Positions 1-5,141 are shown, numbered from the stretch's first letter. The stretch: 5,141 nucleotides of DNA from an uncultured Porphyromonas sp. (GCF_947254915.1 NZ_CAMYEZ010000134.1:1-5141), one strand, 5' to 3'. Notes: generated by a model from the sequence alone, not told the origin. Numbers and translations are program-made.

Positions 1-594
1 CTGGTCAGCCTCGTTGTAGGTAGCCTTGAGCATAACGGCCTGCAGGTCACTACCCGCATCAGGCTCGGTCAAGTCCATAGACATCGTCTCGCCAGCGCAA
101 ACACGGGGGAGGAAGCGCTCACGCTGATCCTCAGAGCCAAACTCGTAAAGCGTCTCGGCGCAGTCTTGTAGTCCCCAAAGGTTCTCAAAGCCAGCGTCAG
201 CACGTGAGACCATGTCGGCAGCCATAATATAAGGAGTGATCGGCATGTTGAGTCCTCCGTAGCGACGGGGGAGTGCCATACCCATGAGCCCAGTCTGTCG
301 TACGGTGTCCAGGTTTTGCGCAGTGAGCGGATCGTAAGAGACACGTCCCTCGTGGAGCGTTGGTCCGGTCAGGTCAACCTCGGCCGCATTGGGTGCGATC
401 ACCTCGCCACACACCTCACCGACTATCTCTAGTACACGCTGGTAACTATCCAGCGCATCGGCATAGTCTGAGGGGGCGTAGTCATACTGGTCAGCATCGG
501 CATAGTCACGCTCCTTAAGCCGTGCAATGCGCTCCATAAGCGGATGCTGGAGGTGGTACTGTATATGTGGATTGTCTGTATAGAAGTTTGCCAT
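1..594 (-). CDS. Acyl-CoA dehydrogenase, N-terminal 198 residues (3' end beyond the window)
   Basis: This is a flavin enzyme that oxidises or reduces the alpha-beta bond of an acyl-CoA and exchanges electrons with electron transfer flavoprotein. The frame is open from ATG at 594 to the window edge, and the protein begins MANFYTDNPHIQYHL. Residues 175-183 read LTEPDAGSD, the acyl-CoA dehydrogenase family signature. The residue before it is Asp, where the usual pattern has Gly, Ala or Cys. The motif lies about 45 residues later than in the ~380-residue short-chain enzymes, so this protein has an N-terminal extension (roughly residues 1-45, rich in Tyr and Asp), as in the longer ~570-600 residue branch. 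The catalytic glutamate and C-terminal domains are outside the window. It is the last visible gene of the cluster, 21 bp after etfA, which supports a working trio with EtfAB. The family call is secure. The substrate (butyryl/crotonyl-CoA) is inferred. Confidence 0.93.
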   Translation of the reverse strand, partial: MANFYTDNPHIQYHLQHPLMERIARLKERDYADADQYDYAPSDYADALDSYQRVLEIVGEVCGEVIAPNAAEVDLTGPTLHEGRVSYDPLTAQNLDTVRQTGLMGMALPRRYGGLNMPITPYIMAADMVSRADAGFENLWGLQDCAETLYEFGSEDQRERFLPRVCAGETMSMDLTEPDAGSDLQAVMLKATYNEADQ

Positions 595-615
595 GATTCT
601 GTCGTCTAGAGGGAA

Positions 616-1629
616 TTACCTAGAGTTTTGCTTGTAGTACTTGATGAGCTTGGGGATAACCTCCTCGATACGTCCCATGATGACGTAGTCAGCGATCGTG
701 TTGATCGGAGCGTCGGGATCCGTATTGATAGAGATGATCATAGAGCTCTCCTGCATACCAGCCACATGCTGTATCTGTCCGCTAATACCGCAGGCAATGT
801 ATAGCTTAGGACGCACGGTCACACCAGTCTGTCCTATCTGTCGCTCATGCTCGGTAAAGCCCGCATCGACGGCTGCACGCGTAGCACCTACCTCTCCGCC
901 TAGCAGATTGGCCAGCTCGTGAAGTAGCTCAAAGCTCTCGGCACTACCGACGCCGTAGCCTCCCGATACGATGATGGGGGCTCCGCCAAGGTTAATCTTG
1001 CTCTTGGCAACGTGGCGGTCGATGATCTCAATGACAAAGTCCTCATCACGAACGAAGTCAGCCACCGAATGGTTAATCACCTCGCCCTTGTGGTCAGCTT
1101 TGTAAATCTCTTTCTTCATCACACCTGGGCGTACCGTCGCCATCTGTGGACGATGCTCAGGATTGACAATCGTTGCCACGATGTTACCACCGAAAGCTGG
1201 GCGGATCTGGTAAAGGAGGTTCTTGAACTCCTTGCCTTTCTCCGTATGATCTCCGATCTCCAGAGAGGTACAGTCAGCAGTTAGTCCGCTGCCCAGTGAC
1301 GAGGAGACACGAGGACCCAGATCACGTCCTATGGTTGTCGCACCGAGGAGGCAGATCTGAGGCTTCTCCTGCTGGAATAGCTTAATGACGATGCTTGCGT
1401 GTGGTAGCGTCTGGTAATGCTCCAGACGAGGGTCTATGAAGAGGTGTAGCTTGTCTACGCCATAGGGCATGACCGTGTCGGCTATCCCCTCAGCGCGGTC
1501 GGTGATAGCTATCGCCTCTAGTGCCACGCCCAGCTGGTTGGCCAGTGAGCGCCCCTTGGTGAGTAGCTCTAGGCTGACGTCGTGTACGCTCCCATCTTCG
1601 ATCTCTAGGTATACGAATAGATTGTTCAT
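616..1629 (-). CDS. etfA: Electron transfer flavoprotein, alpha subunit
   Basis: This 337-residue protein is the FAD-binding alpha subunit of cytoplasmic electron transfer flavoprotein and pairs with EtfB encoded just upstream. The N-terminal alpha/beta domain covers about residues 1-200 and includes GRDLGPRVSSSLGSGLTADCT (101-121), a family-typical stretch. The C-terminal FAD domain covers about 215-330: SGGYGVGS (222-229), GATRAAVDAGF (248-258), RQIGQTG (263-269), then LYIACGISGQIQH (276-288), which matches the ETF alpha signature apart from small changes. The first motif has Tyr225 where human ETFA has Arg. The chosen start is ATG at 1629 (MNNLFVYLEIEDG), which begins directly on the first beta strand. 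An in-frame ATG at 1665 would add 12 residues (MPLLHTHIIRQT) that look unlike the family. With the chosen start, 40 bp separate it from etfB. The gene ends in TAA. Confidence 0.96.
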   Translation of the reverse strand: MNNLFVYLEIEDGSVHDVSLELLTKGRSLANQLGVALEAIAITDRAEGIADTVMPYGVDKLHLFIDPRLEHYQTLPHASIVIKLFQQEKPQICLLGATTIGRDLGPRVSSSLGSGLTADCTSLEIGDHTEKGKEFKNLLYQIRPAFGGNIVATIVNPEHRPQMATVRPGVMKKEIYKADHKGEVINHSVADFVRDEDFVIEIIDRHVAKSKINLGGAPIIVSGGYGVGSAESFELLHELANLLGGEVGATRAAVDAGFTEHERQIGQTGVTVRPKLYIACGISGQIQHVAGMQESSMIISINTDPDAPINTIADYVIMGRIEEVIPKLIKYYKQNSR

Positions 1630-1669
1630 AGTCTGTCTTATTATATGGGTGTGCAAAAGCGGCACTCTT

Positions 1670-2554
1670 TCAGCCGATGGTGTGGTTTGCTAATAGGGTT
1701 TGTATCAAAGTCTCTAGGTCGGCATCGCTGCTGGAGAGGTGCATCACCTCCTTAGCCTTAAAGACGACGCTCTCGATACTCTTGACCTTCGTCGGAGAGC
1801 CCGAGAGACCGCACTGAGCGATGTCTGCGCTCGTGCTCTCAGCCGTCAAGATGTCGATAGTCAGCTCCTCGGGATTGCTCTCGAGGCGCTTGCGCCATGT
1901 CTCGGGCAGTGCGTCTAGCTCTAGAGCCGAGGCTGCATATTTGTACTTCTGTACACGCTTAGCATTGCGTAGGCGACAGGGAGCAGCGCTACCCGTGACC
2001 GTCAGCAGGAGCGGTTTGTGAGCACGTACCGTCTCCACGCCATGCTCCAGACGGCGGGTGATGGTGAGCTGGTCGCCCTCTATCTGGTCTATCTGCTCGC
2101 AGTAGGTGACCACGTTGATGCCGAGCTTCTCACCCACCTGTGGTCCCACCTGAGCGGTGTCGCCATCGATAGCCTGACGGCCACCGAGGATGAGGTCGGG
2201 CAGTCCACCCTTGTAGATATGACGTATAGCGCAGGCCAAAGCGTAGCTCGTGGCAAGCGTATCAGCCCCAGCGAAAGCTCTATCGGTCAGCAGGTAACCG
2301 TGGTCAGCGCCACGGTAGAGCGCCTCACGGATGATCTCAGCTGCACGGGGAGGACCCATGGTGAGTATGGAGACACGGCAGTCGGGATTTTGCTCCTTGA
2401 TGCGGAGCGCCTGCTCGAGTGCGTTTAGATCCTCGGGGTTAAAGATAGCGTCGAGGGCGGCACGGTTCACAGTGCCGTCAGCCTTCATAGCATCTTTGCC
2501 GACATTACGTGTGTCGGGGACTTGCTTGGCAAGTACGATGATATCTTTGATCAT
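1670..2554 (-). CDS. etfB: Electron transfer flavoprotein, beta subunit
   Basis: This 294-residue beta subunit forms a heterodimer with EtfA and carries the second nucleotide site (AMP in simple ETFs, a second FAD in electron-bifurcating ones). The N-terminal AKQVPDT (9-15) is the typical beta-subunit opening. LGGRQAIDGDTAQVGP (123-138) is the nucleotide-binding loop. Residues 166-186 (from ITRRLEHGVETV to PLLLT) correspond to the ETF beta signature, with His171 where Gly or Asp is usual. The GDTAQVGP form of the loop resembles anaerobic, bifurcating-type EtfB rather than the DDDCNQTGQ form of the human protein. Bifurcation is therefore plausible but inferred. It is somewhat longer than mitochondrial ETFB (about 255 residues), with a C-terminal arm (about 205-294). 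It starts 20 bp after tsaB, and the TGA stop lies 40 bp before etfA. Confidence 0.96.
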   Translation of the reverse strand: MIKDIIVLAKQVPDTRNVGKDAMKADGTVNRAALDAIFNPEDLNALEQALRIKEQNPDCRVSILTMGPPRAAEIIREALYRGADHGYLLTDRAFAGADTLATSYALACAIRHIYKGGLPDLILGGRQAIDGDTAQVGPQVGEKLGINVVTYCEQIDQIEGDQLTITRRLEHGVETVRAHKPLLLTVTGSAAPCRLRNAKRVQKYKYAASALELDALPETWRKRLESNPEELTIDILTAESTSADIAQCGLSGSPTKVKSIESVVFKAKEVMHLSSSDADLETLIQTLLANHTIG

Positions 2555-2574
2555 ATTTAGGTCGTAGTTGTGGT

Positions 2575-3255
2575 TTATGCTTGTTTAGATAGTTTGAGTC
2601 GCTCGAGGACTTTGTTTTGTCCTACGACTGCCTTGTAGGGCTTGACATAGTTTGGCTCCCAGTAGGCGGTGTCGACGTATCGCTCCTCCAGCCAATAGCT
2701 GCGCGCCACGGTGGCGAGCGTTTCGGCTGTTGGCGGAGCGACAGCGGTGCCCTCTACGGGTAGCGAGCCGACGTAGATGATACGGCTCTCGGCGGGTGCG
2801 TGCCACTCAGATGAGATGGTGACAAAAGTCGCTTTATCGCAAGGCCCCCCCTGAGCGTCGAAGGTCTGCTGATAAGCGTTTCCATGACCCGCATCGAGCA
2901 GCGTAACGGTCTCCCCAGCGAAGCTCGGCAAGCCTGCCAATAGAAGCTGCAAAGTGGAGACGGCTATGAGCGGGATGCTCCTCCCGAAGGCTAGTCCCTT
3001 GGCCAGCGAAGCCCCTATGCGCAGCCCCGTGTAGGAACCTGGTCCATCGGTTGTCGCTATGGCTGCTATCTGGTAGTCGTGCTCTTGGCACCAGCTGATA
3101 GCCTCCTCGGTGTAGCGTCCGATGAGCACCGCATTAGATATTTCTGTCTCTTGGTACACCTTAGTATATAGTATCTGCTCGCTGTCGGTCACAGCGACGC
3201 TACACCCTTGCAGGGCGGTATCGATGGCTAGGAGTACAGGTTTCGTTGCGTTCAT
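2575..3255 (-). CDS. tsaB: tRNA threonylcarbamoyladenosine biosynthesis protein TsaB
   Basis: TsaB (YeaZ) is the ASKHA-fold scaffold that, with TsaD and TsaE, transfers the threonylcarbamoyl group to A37 of ANN-decoding tRNAs in the cytoplasm. The protein is 226 residues, close to the 231 of E. coli. The N terminus LLAIDTALQGCSVAV (8-22) is the first ASKHA strand pair. TTDGPGSYTGLRIGASLAKGLAFG spans about 68-91 and contains the family hallmark GPGS[FY]TGLRIG. DAGHGNAY (121-128) matches the position of the usual DAR-x-x-x-VY motif. The C terminus has the DTAYWEPNYVKPY segment (195-207). The chosen start is ATG at 3255 (MNATKPVLLAIDTA), 5 bp after the pdxH stop. An in-frame ATG at 3288 would add 11 residues and overlap pdxH. 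TsaB lacks the metal and catalytic residues of TsaD and is not expected to be an enzyme on its own. Confidence 0.95.
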   Translation of the reverse strand: MNATKPVLLAIDTALQGCSVAVTDSEQILYTKVYQETEISNAVLIGRYTEEAISWCQEHDYQIAAIATTDGPGSYTGLRIGASLAKGLAFGRSIPLIAVSTLQLLLAGLPSFAGETVTLLDAGHGNAYQQTFDAQGGPCDKATFVTISSEWHAPAESRIIYVGSLPVEGTAVAPPTAETLATVARSYWLEERYVDTAYWEPNYVKPYKAVVGQNKVLERLKLSKQA

Positions 3256-3260
3256 AAGCA

Positions 3261-3908
3261 CTAAGGTGCCAGACGATTGATAAGCCACGAATTATCCTCC
3301 TGACGCTCATAGAGGAAGCGGTCGTGCAGACGACTAGGACGACCCTGCCAAAACTCTATACGACTAGGCAACACGGCAAAGCCTCCCCAGTTGTCGGGGC
3401 GGGGGACAGTCTGCAGGGCAAACTTAGCGGCCTCCGTGACAAAGTGCGTGTAAATGTAGTTGCGGTCAGGTATCGGGTGACTCTGAGGCGATATGCGTGC
3501 TCCGATACGGCTCTTGTAGGGGCGTGTGGCGAAGTACTGATCACTGATCTCAGGCTCTAGATGTCGCACCGTACCCTCGACATGTATCTGTCGCTCCAGC
3601 TCGTGCCAAAGGAAGGTAAGGCTGACGTGAGGATTGGCAGCCATCTGCTGACCCTTGCGACTCTCGTAGTTGCTGTAGAAGATAAACTCCTCGCCGAGTA
3701 GCTCCTTGAGCAATACGGTCCGCGAACTAGGGTGTCCATCGGGCGTACTAGTGCAGACCAGCACAGCCGTAGGTTCTAGGACCTTAGGATCGTCCACTGC
3801 CTCTTGTAGCCATAGTCTGACTAGGCTAAAGGGATCGTCCGTTAGATCCTTACGACTGAGGCTCCTGCGCCCGTAGTCACGTCGTATGTCTTCGTAATGT
3901 AGATCCAT
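3261..3908 (-). CDS. pdxH: Pyridoxamine/pyridoxine 5'-phosphate oxidase
   Basis: This FMN enzyme oxidises pyridoxamine 5'-phosphate or pyridoxine 5'-phosphate to pyridoxal 5'-phosphate with O2, in vitamin B6 salvage or synthesis. The protein is 215 residues (E. coli PdxH has 218). FMN-contacting motifs are SSRTVLLKE (61-69), YSNYESRKGQQ (78-88) and ERQIHVEG (105-112). The C-terminal signature IEFWQGRPSRLHDR (184-197) includes the substrate-binding Arg193 and His195, and the protein ends with the conserved RLAP. The chosen start is ATG at 3908 (MDLHYEDIRRDYG). An in-frame ATG at 3965 would add 19 residues (MVSELVYGFVAPSYHTLLV) that are not family-like and would start almost at the predicted transcription start. 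It is the first gene of the cluster, with a promoter candidate at 3977-3984. An O2-dependent enzyme in a presumed anaerobe is noteworthy but not unusual in Bacteroidales. Confidence 0.96.
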   Translation of the reverse strand: MDLHYEDIRRDYGRRSLSRKDLTDDPFSLVRLWLQEAVDDPKVLEPTAVLVCTSTPDGHPSSRTVLLKELLGEEFIFYSNYESRKGQQMAANPHVSLTFLWHELERQIHVEGTVRHLEPEISDQYFATRPYKSRIGARISPQSHPIPDRNYIYTHFVTEAAKFALQTVPRPDNWGGFAVLPSRIEFWQGRPSRLHDRFLYERQEDNSWLINRLAP

Positions 3909-3976
3909 AACTAATAAGGTGTGATAGGAGGGTGCTACGAAGCCATAGACGAGCTCGCTCACCACTCATTCGCATA

Positions 3977-3984
3977 CAAAGATA
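3977..3984 (-). promoter_or_regulatory. Candidate promoter -7 element for the pdxH operon
   Basis: The minus strand reads TATCTTTG here, an exact match to the Bacteroidetes -7 consensus TAnnTTTG. I see no good TTTG at the -33 position; the sequence there is close to CGTT. Transcription would start near 3970, giving a leader of about 60 nt before the pdxH ATG at 3908. It is the only such match in the upstream region on this strand, and it serves the first gene of a five-gene run. Confidence 0.6.
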
Positions 3985-4027
3985 CGGAAATTCGCTCTTA
4001 ACGGATCCGATCCAGTGAGCCCGAAGT

Positions 4028-4128
4028 AGTTTCATGTGGGGGAAACTACAGTTTCATCGGGAAGAAACTCCAGTTTCATACGGGAGAAACTAGAGTTTCA
4101 TGTAGAAGGTCCTCCAGCTTCATCGGGG
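4028..4128 (+). repeat. 22-bp tandem repeat array with GAAACT/AGTTTC dyads (array A)
   Basis: Copies begin at 4028, 4050, 4072, 4094 and 4116, exactly 22 bp apart. The first three follow AGTTTC-AT-N6-GAAACT-NN. Copy 4 keeps AGTTTCAT but loses the GAAACT arm, and copy 5 is degenerate (AGCTTCATCGGGG). Because the two arms are inverted copies, each junction forms a perfect dyad GAAACT-NN-AGTTTC, at 4042-4055, 4064-4077 and 4086-4099. Each unit can also fold as a 6-8 bp hairpin with an 8-nt G-rich loop; the best is GTAGTTTC 4026-4033 with GAAACTAC 4042-4049. There are no unique spacers, so this is not a CRISPR. The array sits 40-150 bp upstream of the pdxH promoter candidate. Its role is unknown. 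Confidence 0.9.
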
Positions 4129-4183
4129 TTGACGCATTACGTAGGATGAGTCTCTCTACGGCACTATCAAGGAAATCGGACGA

Positions 4184-4219
4184 TTCCTCGGTGGAGATTT
4201 TCGAAGCTCCACCGGGGAA
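4184..4219. other. 13-bp inverted repeat (hairpin) in the divergent intergenic region
   Basis: Bases 4184-4196 (TTCCTCGGTGGAG) pair with 4207-4219 (CTCCACCGGGGAA) around a 10-nt loop. All 13 positions pair if one G-T (G-U in RNA) pair is allowed; the inner 8 bp are perfect. No T-tract follows on either strand, so it does not look like an intrinsic terminator. The left arm also overlaps a smaller alternative hairpin, GGAaATCG (4171-4178) with CGATTCC (4181-4187), so the two structures exclude each other. Function is unknown. Confidence 0.7.
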
Positions 4220-4227
4220 CGAACAAA

Positions 4228-4290
4228 TTCTTCCGAACTTCGAAATCTTTCTTCCGAACTTTCATTTCATTCTTCCGAACTTTTATTTCC
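4228..4290 (+). repeat. 21-bp tandem repeat, three copies (array B)
   Basis: The 13-mer TTCTTCCGAACTT occurs at 4228, 4249 and 4270, exactly 21 bp apart. The remaining 8 bases of each unit vary but stay T/A-rich with a TTTC or TCT tail. Because 21 is a multiple of three, an open frame across it gives a repeating (I/F)LPNF heptad, which I take as a by-product rather than proof of a protein. Read on the minus strand the core is AAGTTCGGAAGAA, which loosely resembles the AGTTTCATCGGGAAGAA of copy 2 in the 22-bp array on the plus strand. The two arrays may therefore be diverged relatives in opposite orientation. Confidence 0.85.
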
Positions 4291-4293
4291 CGT

Positions 4294-4345
4294 CTCCGTG
4301 GAGAATTTTCTTTTGCTCCCTGGAGATCCCCAATTTCCTCGGGAG
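4294..4345 (+). repeat. 22-bp spaced CTCC-NN-GGAG motifs (array C)
   Basis: Short palindromes CTCCGTGGAG (4294-4303) and CTCCCTGGAG (4316-4325) are followed by a shorter version, CTCGGGAG (4338-4345). Their starts are exactly 22 bp apart. The first is followed by AATTTTC, so that GTGGAGAATTTTC (4298-4310) nearly repeats GTGGAGATTTTC (4191-4202) in the right side of the hairpin region. The units are more degenerate than those of the other two arrays, so this call is less certain. Confidence 0.6.
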
Positions 4346-4449
4346 AAACCTAGGTTCTTCGGGATTTTTTCAAGCTTTAGGGGGTAGATCTTGTCGGAAC
4401 GCATAGATAGCGGGGTGACTTTATTAGGATCGCTATTGAATGCTTTTCG

Positions 4450-4457
4450 TATCTTTG
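4450..4457 (+). promoter_or_regulatory. Candidate promoter -7 element for the small membrane-protein gene
   Basis: TATCTTTG matches the Bacteroidetes -7 consensus TAnnTTTG exactly and is identical to the one facing pdxH. The -33 element is not clear; a TTTATT run at 4420-4425 is the nearest candidate and is a few bases too far away. Transcription would begin near 4463, about 25 nt before the ATG at 4488. The leader has no evident Shine-Dalgarno sequence, which is normal in this phylum. Confidence 0.6.
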
Positions 4458-4487
4458 GCACAGCAAACCATTATCAACTAGTTTCCT

Positions 4488-4835
4488 ATGGAAGTCAATA
4501 CTCCTCCTCCCTATGAAAGCCGAAATAAAGAGCAACAGGACAAGCCGGTGACAAATGTCTATGTACAGAACGTGGTACAGAGTCCGCAGAAGAACTCGCT
4601 AGGTACCGCTGGCTTCGTCTTGTCTCTCGTAGCCCTCCTCGTAGGCTGGGTACCAGTGCTAGGCTGGATCGTATGGATCTTGGGTGCTATCTTTTCTGGT
4701 ATAGGCATCTTTCGTAAGCCACGAGGTCTAGCCATCGCTGGGGTATGTATCTCTTTCTTTTGGCTTATAATCTTTGCCCTGATTGTGGGTGTCTTTATGA
4801 CGGCAGCCGTGGCCGACAGTTACGCTAATCTCTAG
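4488..4835 (+). CDS. Small membrane protein resembling DUF4190
   Basis: This 115-residue protein has no known function. Residues 1-37 are hydrophilic and Pro/Gln-rich (TPPPYE at 5-10) and are likely cytoplasmic. The hydrophobic part begins GTAGFVLSLVALLVGW (39-54), continues through PVLGWIVWILGAIFSGIGIF (56-75), has a basic turn RKPRG (76-80), and ends with a third span LAIAGVCISFFWLIIFALIVGVFMTAAV (about 81-108). The pattern of small-residue helices followed by K/R-x-x-GLAIAG is typical of DUF4190-like bacterial membrane proteins. There is no signal peptide cleavage site. The start at 4488 lies just downstream of a good -7 element, and no other upstream ATG fits. It is transcribed divergently from pdxH across the repeat region. 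Its TAG stop (4833-4835) overlaps the stop of the opposing gene. Confidence 0.87.
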   Translation: MEVNTPPPYESRNKEQQDKPVTNVYVQNVVQSPQKNSLGTAGFVLSLVALLVGWVPVLGWIVWILGAIFSGIGIFRKPRGLAIAGVCISFFWLIIFALIVGVFMTAAVADSYANL

Positions 4836-5141
4836 CGTAGGGAGTTGCCTGAGAGCTGGTCGTGGAGCTGTCGCAAGACGAGGAGCGACTCGGGTCCCAT
4901 ATTGAAGAGCAGGTCTAGGATACTGAGATTGGCGACGAAGCCGAGCGACCTAGCGAAGACTTGGTAGTACGGGACGGAGGCGATAGCCTTCTCGGTCGCT
5001 GTGCTGGCGGTTGTGATGGGTGGCAGGATCTGTGAGCACACGCCTGCGGAGGTGCCGACATACTGCTTCGTCTCTTGCCATTGGTAAGGCAGGTGGATGA
5101 GCTGGCAGATGCGCATGATGAGCCGCTGATTGTGCTGGTAG
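4832..5141 (-). CDS. WbqC-like family protein, C-terminal 102 residues (5' end beyond the window)
   Basis: The frame is open from the right edge to TAG at 4832-4834, so the internal ATG at 5116 is not the true start; residues YQHNQRLI precede it in frame. The segment PYYQVFARSLGFVANLSILDLLFNMGP, spread over visible residues about 57-83, carries the LSI-x-DLLFN-x-GP hallmark of the WbqC-like family C terminus. The family was named from a gene in an O-antigen cluster. Its biochemical role is not established, and in Bacteroidales members are usually about 200 residues long. About half the protein is therefore visible. It is convergent with the membrane-protein gene, and the two stops share one CTAG. 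The family call rests on recognition of the motif without a search. Confidence 0.83.
   Translation of the reverse strand, partial: YQHNQRLIMRICQLIHLPYQWQETKQYVGTSAGVCSQILPPITTASTATEKAIASVPYYQVFARSLGFVANLSILDLLFNMGPESLLVLRQLHDQLSGNSLR

Noticed and set aside
69..344. 91-residue minus-strand open frame
   Set aside because: It is out of frame with the acyl-CoA dehydrogenase, whose LTEPDAGSD signature fixes the correct frame.
2018..2428. 136-residue plus-strand open frame opposite etfB
   Set aside because: It is antisense to a clearly identified gene with conserved motifs, and its translation has no recognisable domain.
2542..2549. TATCTTTG on the plus strand near the start of etfB
   Set aside because: It is the complement of the etfB codons for Ile-Lys-Asp-Ile, and no plus-strand gene follows it.
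3356..3739. Short open frames in both strands within pdxH
   Set aside because: They are out-of-frame shadows of pdxH, which carries complete FMN and substrate-binding motifs.
4028..4128. Possible CRISPR array
   Set aside because: The 22-bp units are directly adjacent with no unique spacers of constant length, the repeats vary, and there are no cas genes in the window.
4345..4370. Possible intrinsic terminator: AACCTAGGTT palindrome followed by six Ts at 4365-4370
   Set aside because: The palindrome has no loop, the arms beyond it mispair, and no plus-strand gene lies upstream for it to terminate.
4146..4406. Plus-strand 86-residue reading frame across the repeat region (MSLSTALSRKSDD...)
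   Set aside because: Its hydrophobic LPNF repeats follow directly from the 21-bp DNA repeat. There is no promoter match upstream, no family resemblance, and it lies wholly in repetitive intergenic DNA.
4407..4436. ATAGCG / CGCTAT inverted repeat with an 18-bp gap upstream of the 4450 promoter candidate
   Set aside because: Only 6 bp pair and neither side extends, so it is easily explained by chance.
4267..4461. Minus-strand 64-residue reading frame (MPKIRKAFNSDPN...)
   Set aside because: It is low-complexity and basic, overlaps the repeats and the promoter candidate of the membrane-protein gene, and has no recognisable domain.

Overview
The window looks like chromosomal DNA from a Bacteroidales bacterium, most likely Porphyromonas. 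This is inferred from the protein families, from two exact TATCTTTG sequences matching the Bacteroidetes sigma-ABfr -7 element (TAnnTTTG), from the lack of clear Shine-Dalgarno sites, and from the moderately GC-rich coding sequence. The species cannot be fixed without a search.

Left and centre (1-3908), minus strand: five genes read right to left in one tight cluster: pdxH (pyridoxamine 5'-phosphate oxidase), tsaB (tRNA t6A synthesis), etfB, etfA, and an acyl-CoA dehydrogenase cut off by the left edge. The gaps are 5, 20, 40 and 21 bp, with no terminator between genes, so a single operon is likely. EtfB and EtfA form the FAD-containing electron transfer flavoprotein that partners the dehydrogenase. 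Asaccharolytic Porphyromonas make butyrate, so crotonyl-CoA reduction to butyryl-CoA is the natural assignment, but this is inferred. PdxH and TsaB are housekeeping genes that share the transcript.

Middle (3909-4487): a 579-bp divergent intergenic region. A promoter candidate sits at each end, facing pdxH on the minus strand and the small membrane-protein gene on the plus strand. Between them, from about 4028 to 4345, lie three short tandem arrays with a 21-22 bp period. The first contains three perfect GAAACT-NN-AGTTTC dyads spaced exactly 22 bp apart. A 13-bp hairpin lies between the first and second arrays. I see no convincing gene here. This is the least explained part of the window.

Right (4488-5141): a 115-residue membrane protein resembling DUF4190, on the plus strand, meets the C-terminal part of a WbqC-like protein on the minus strand. 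The two stop codons overlap within a single CTAG, so there is no intergenic space. The WbqC-like gene runs off the right edge.
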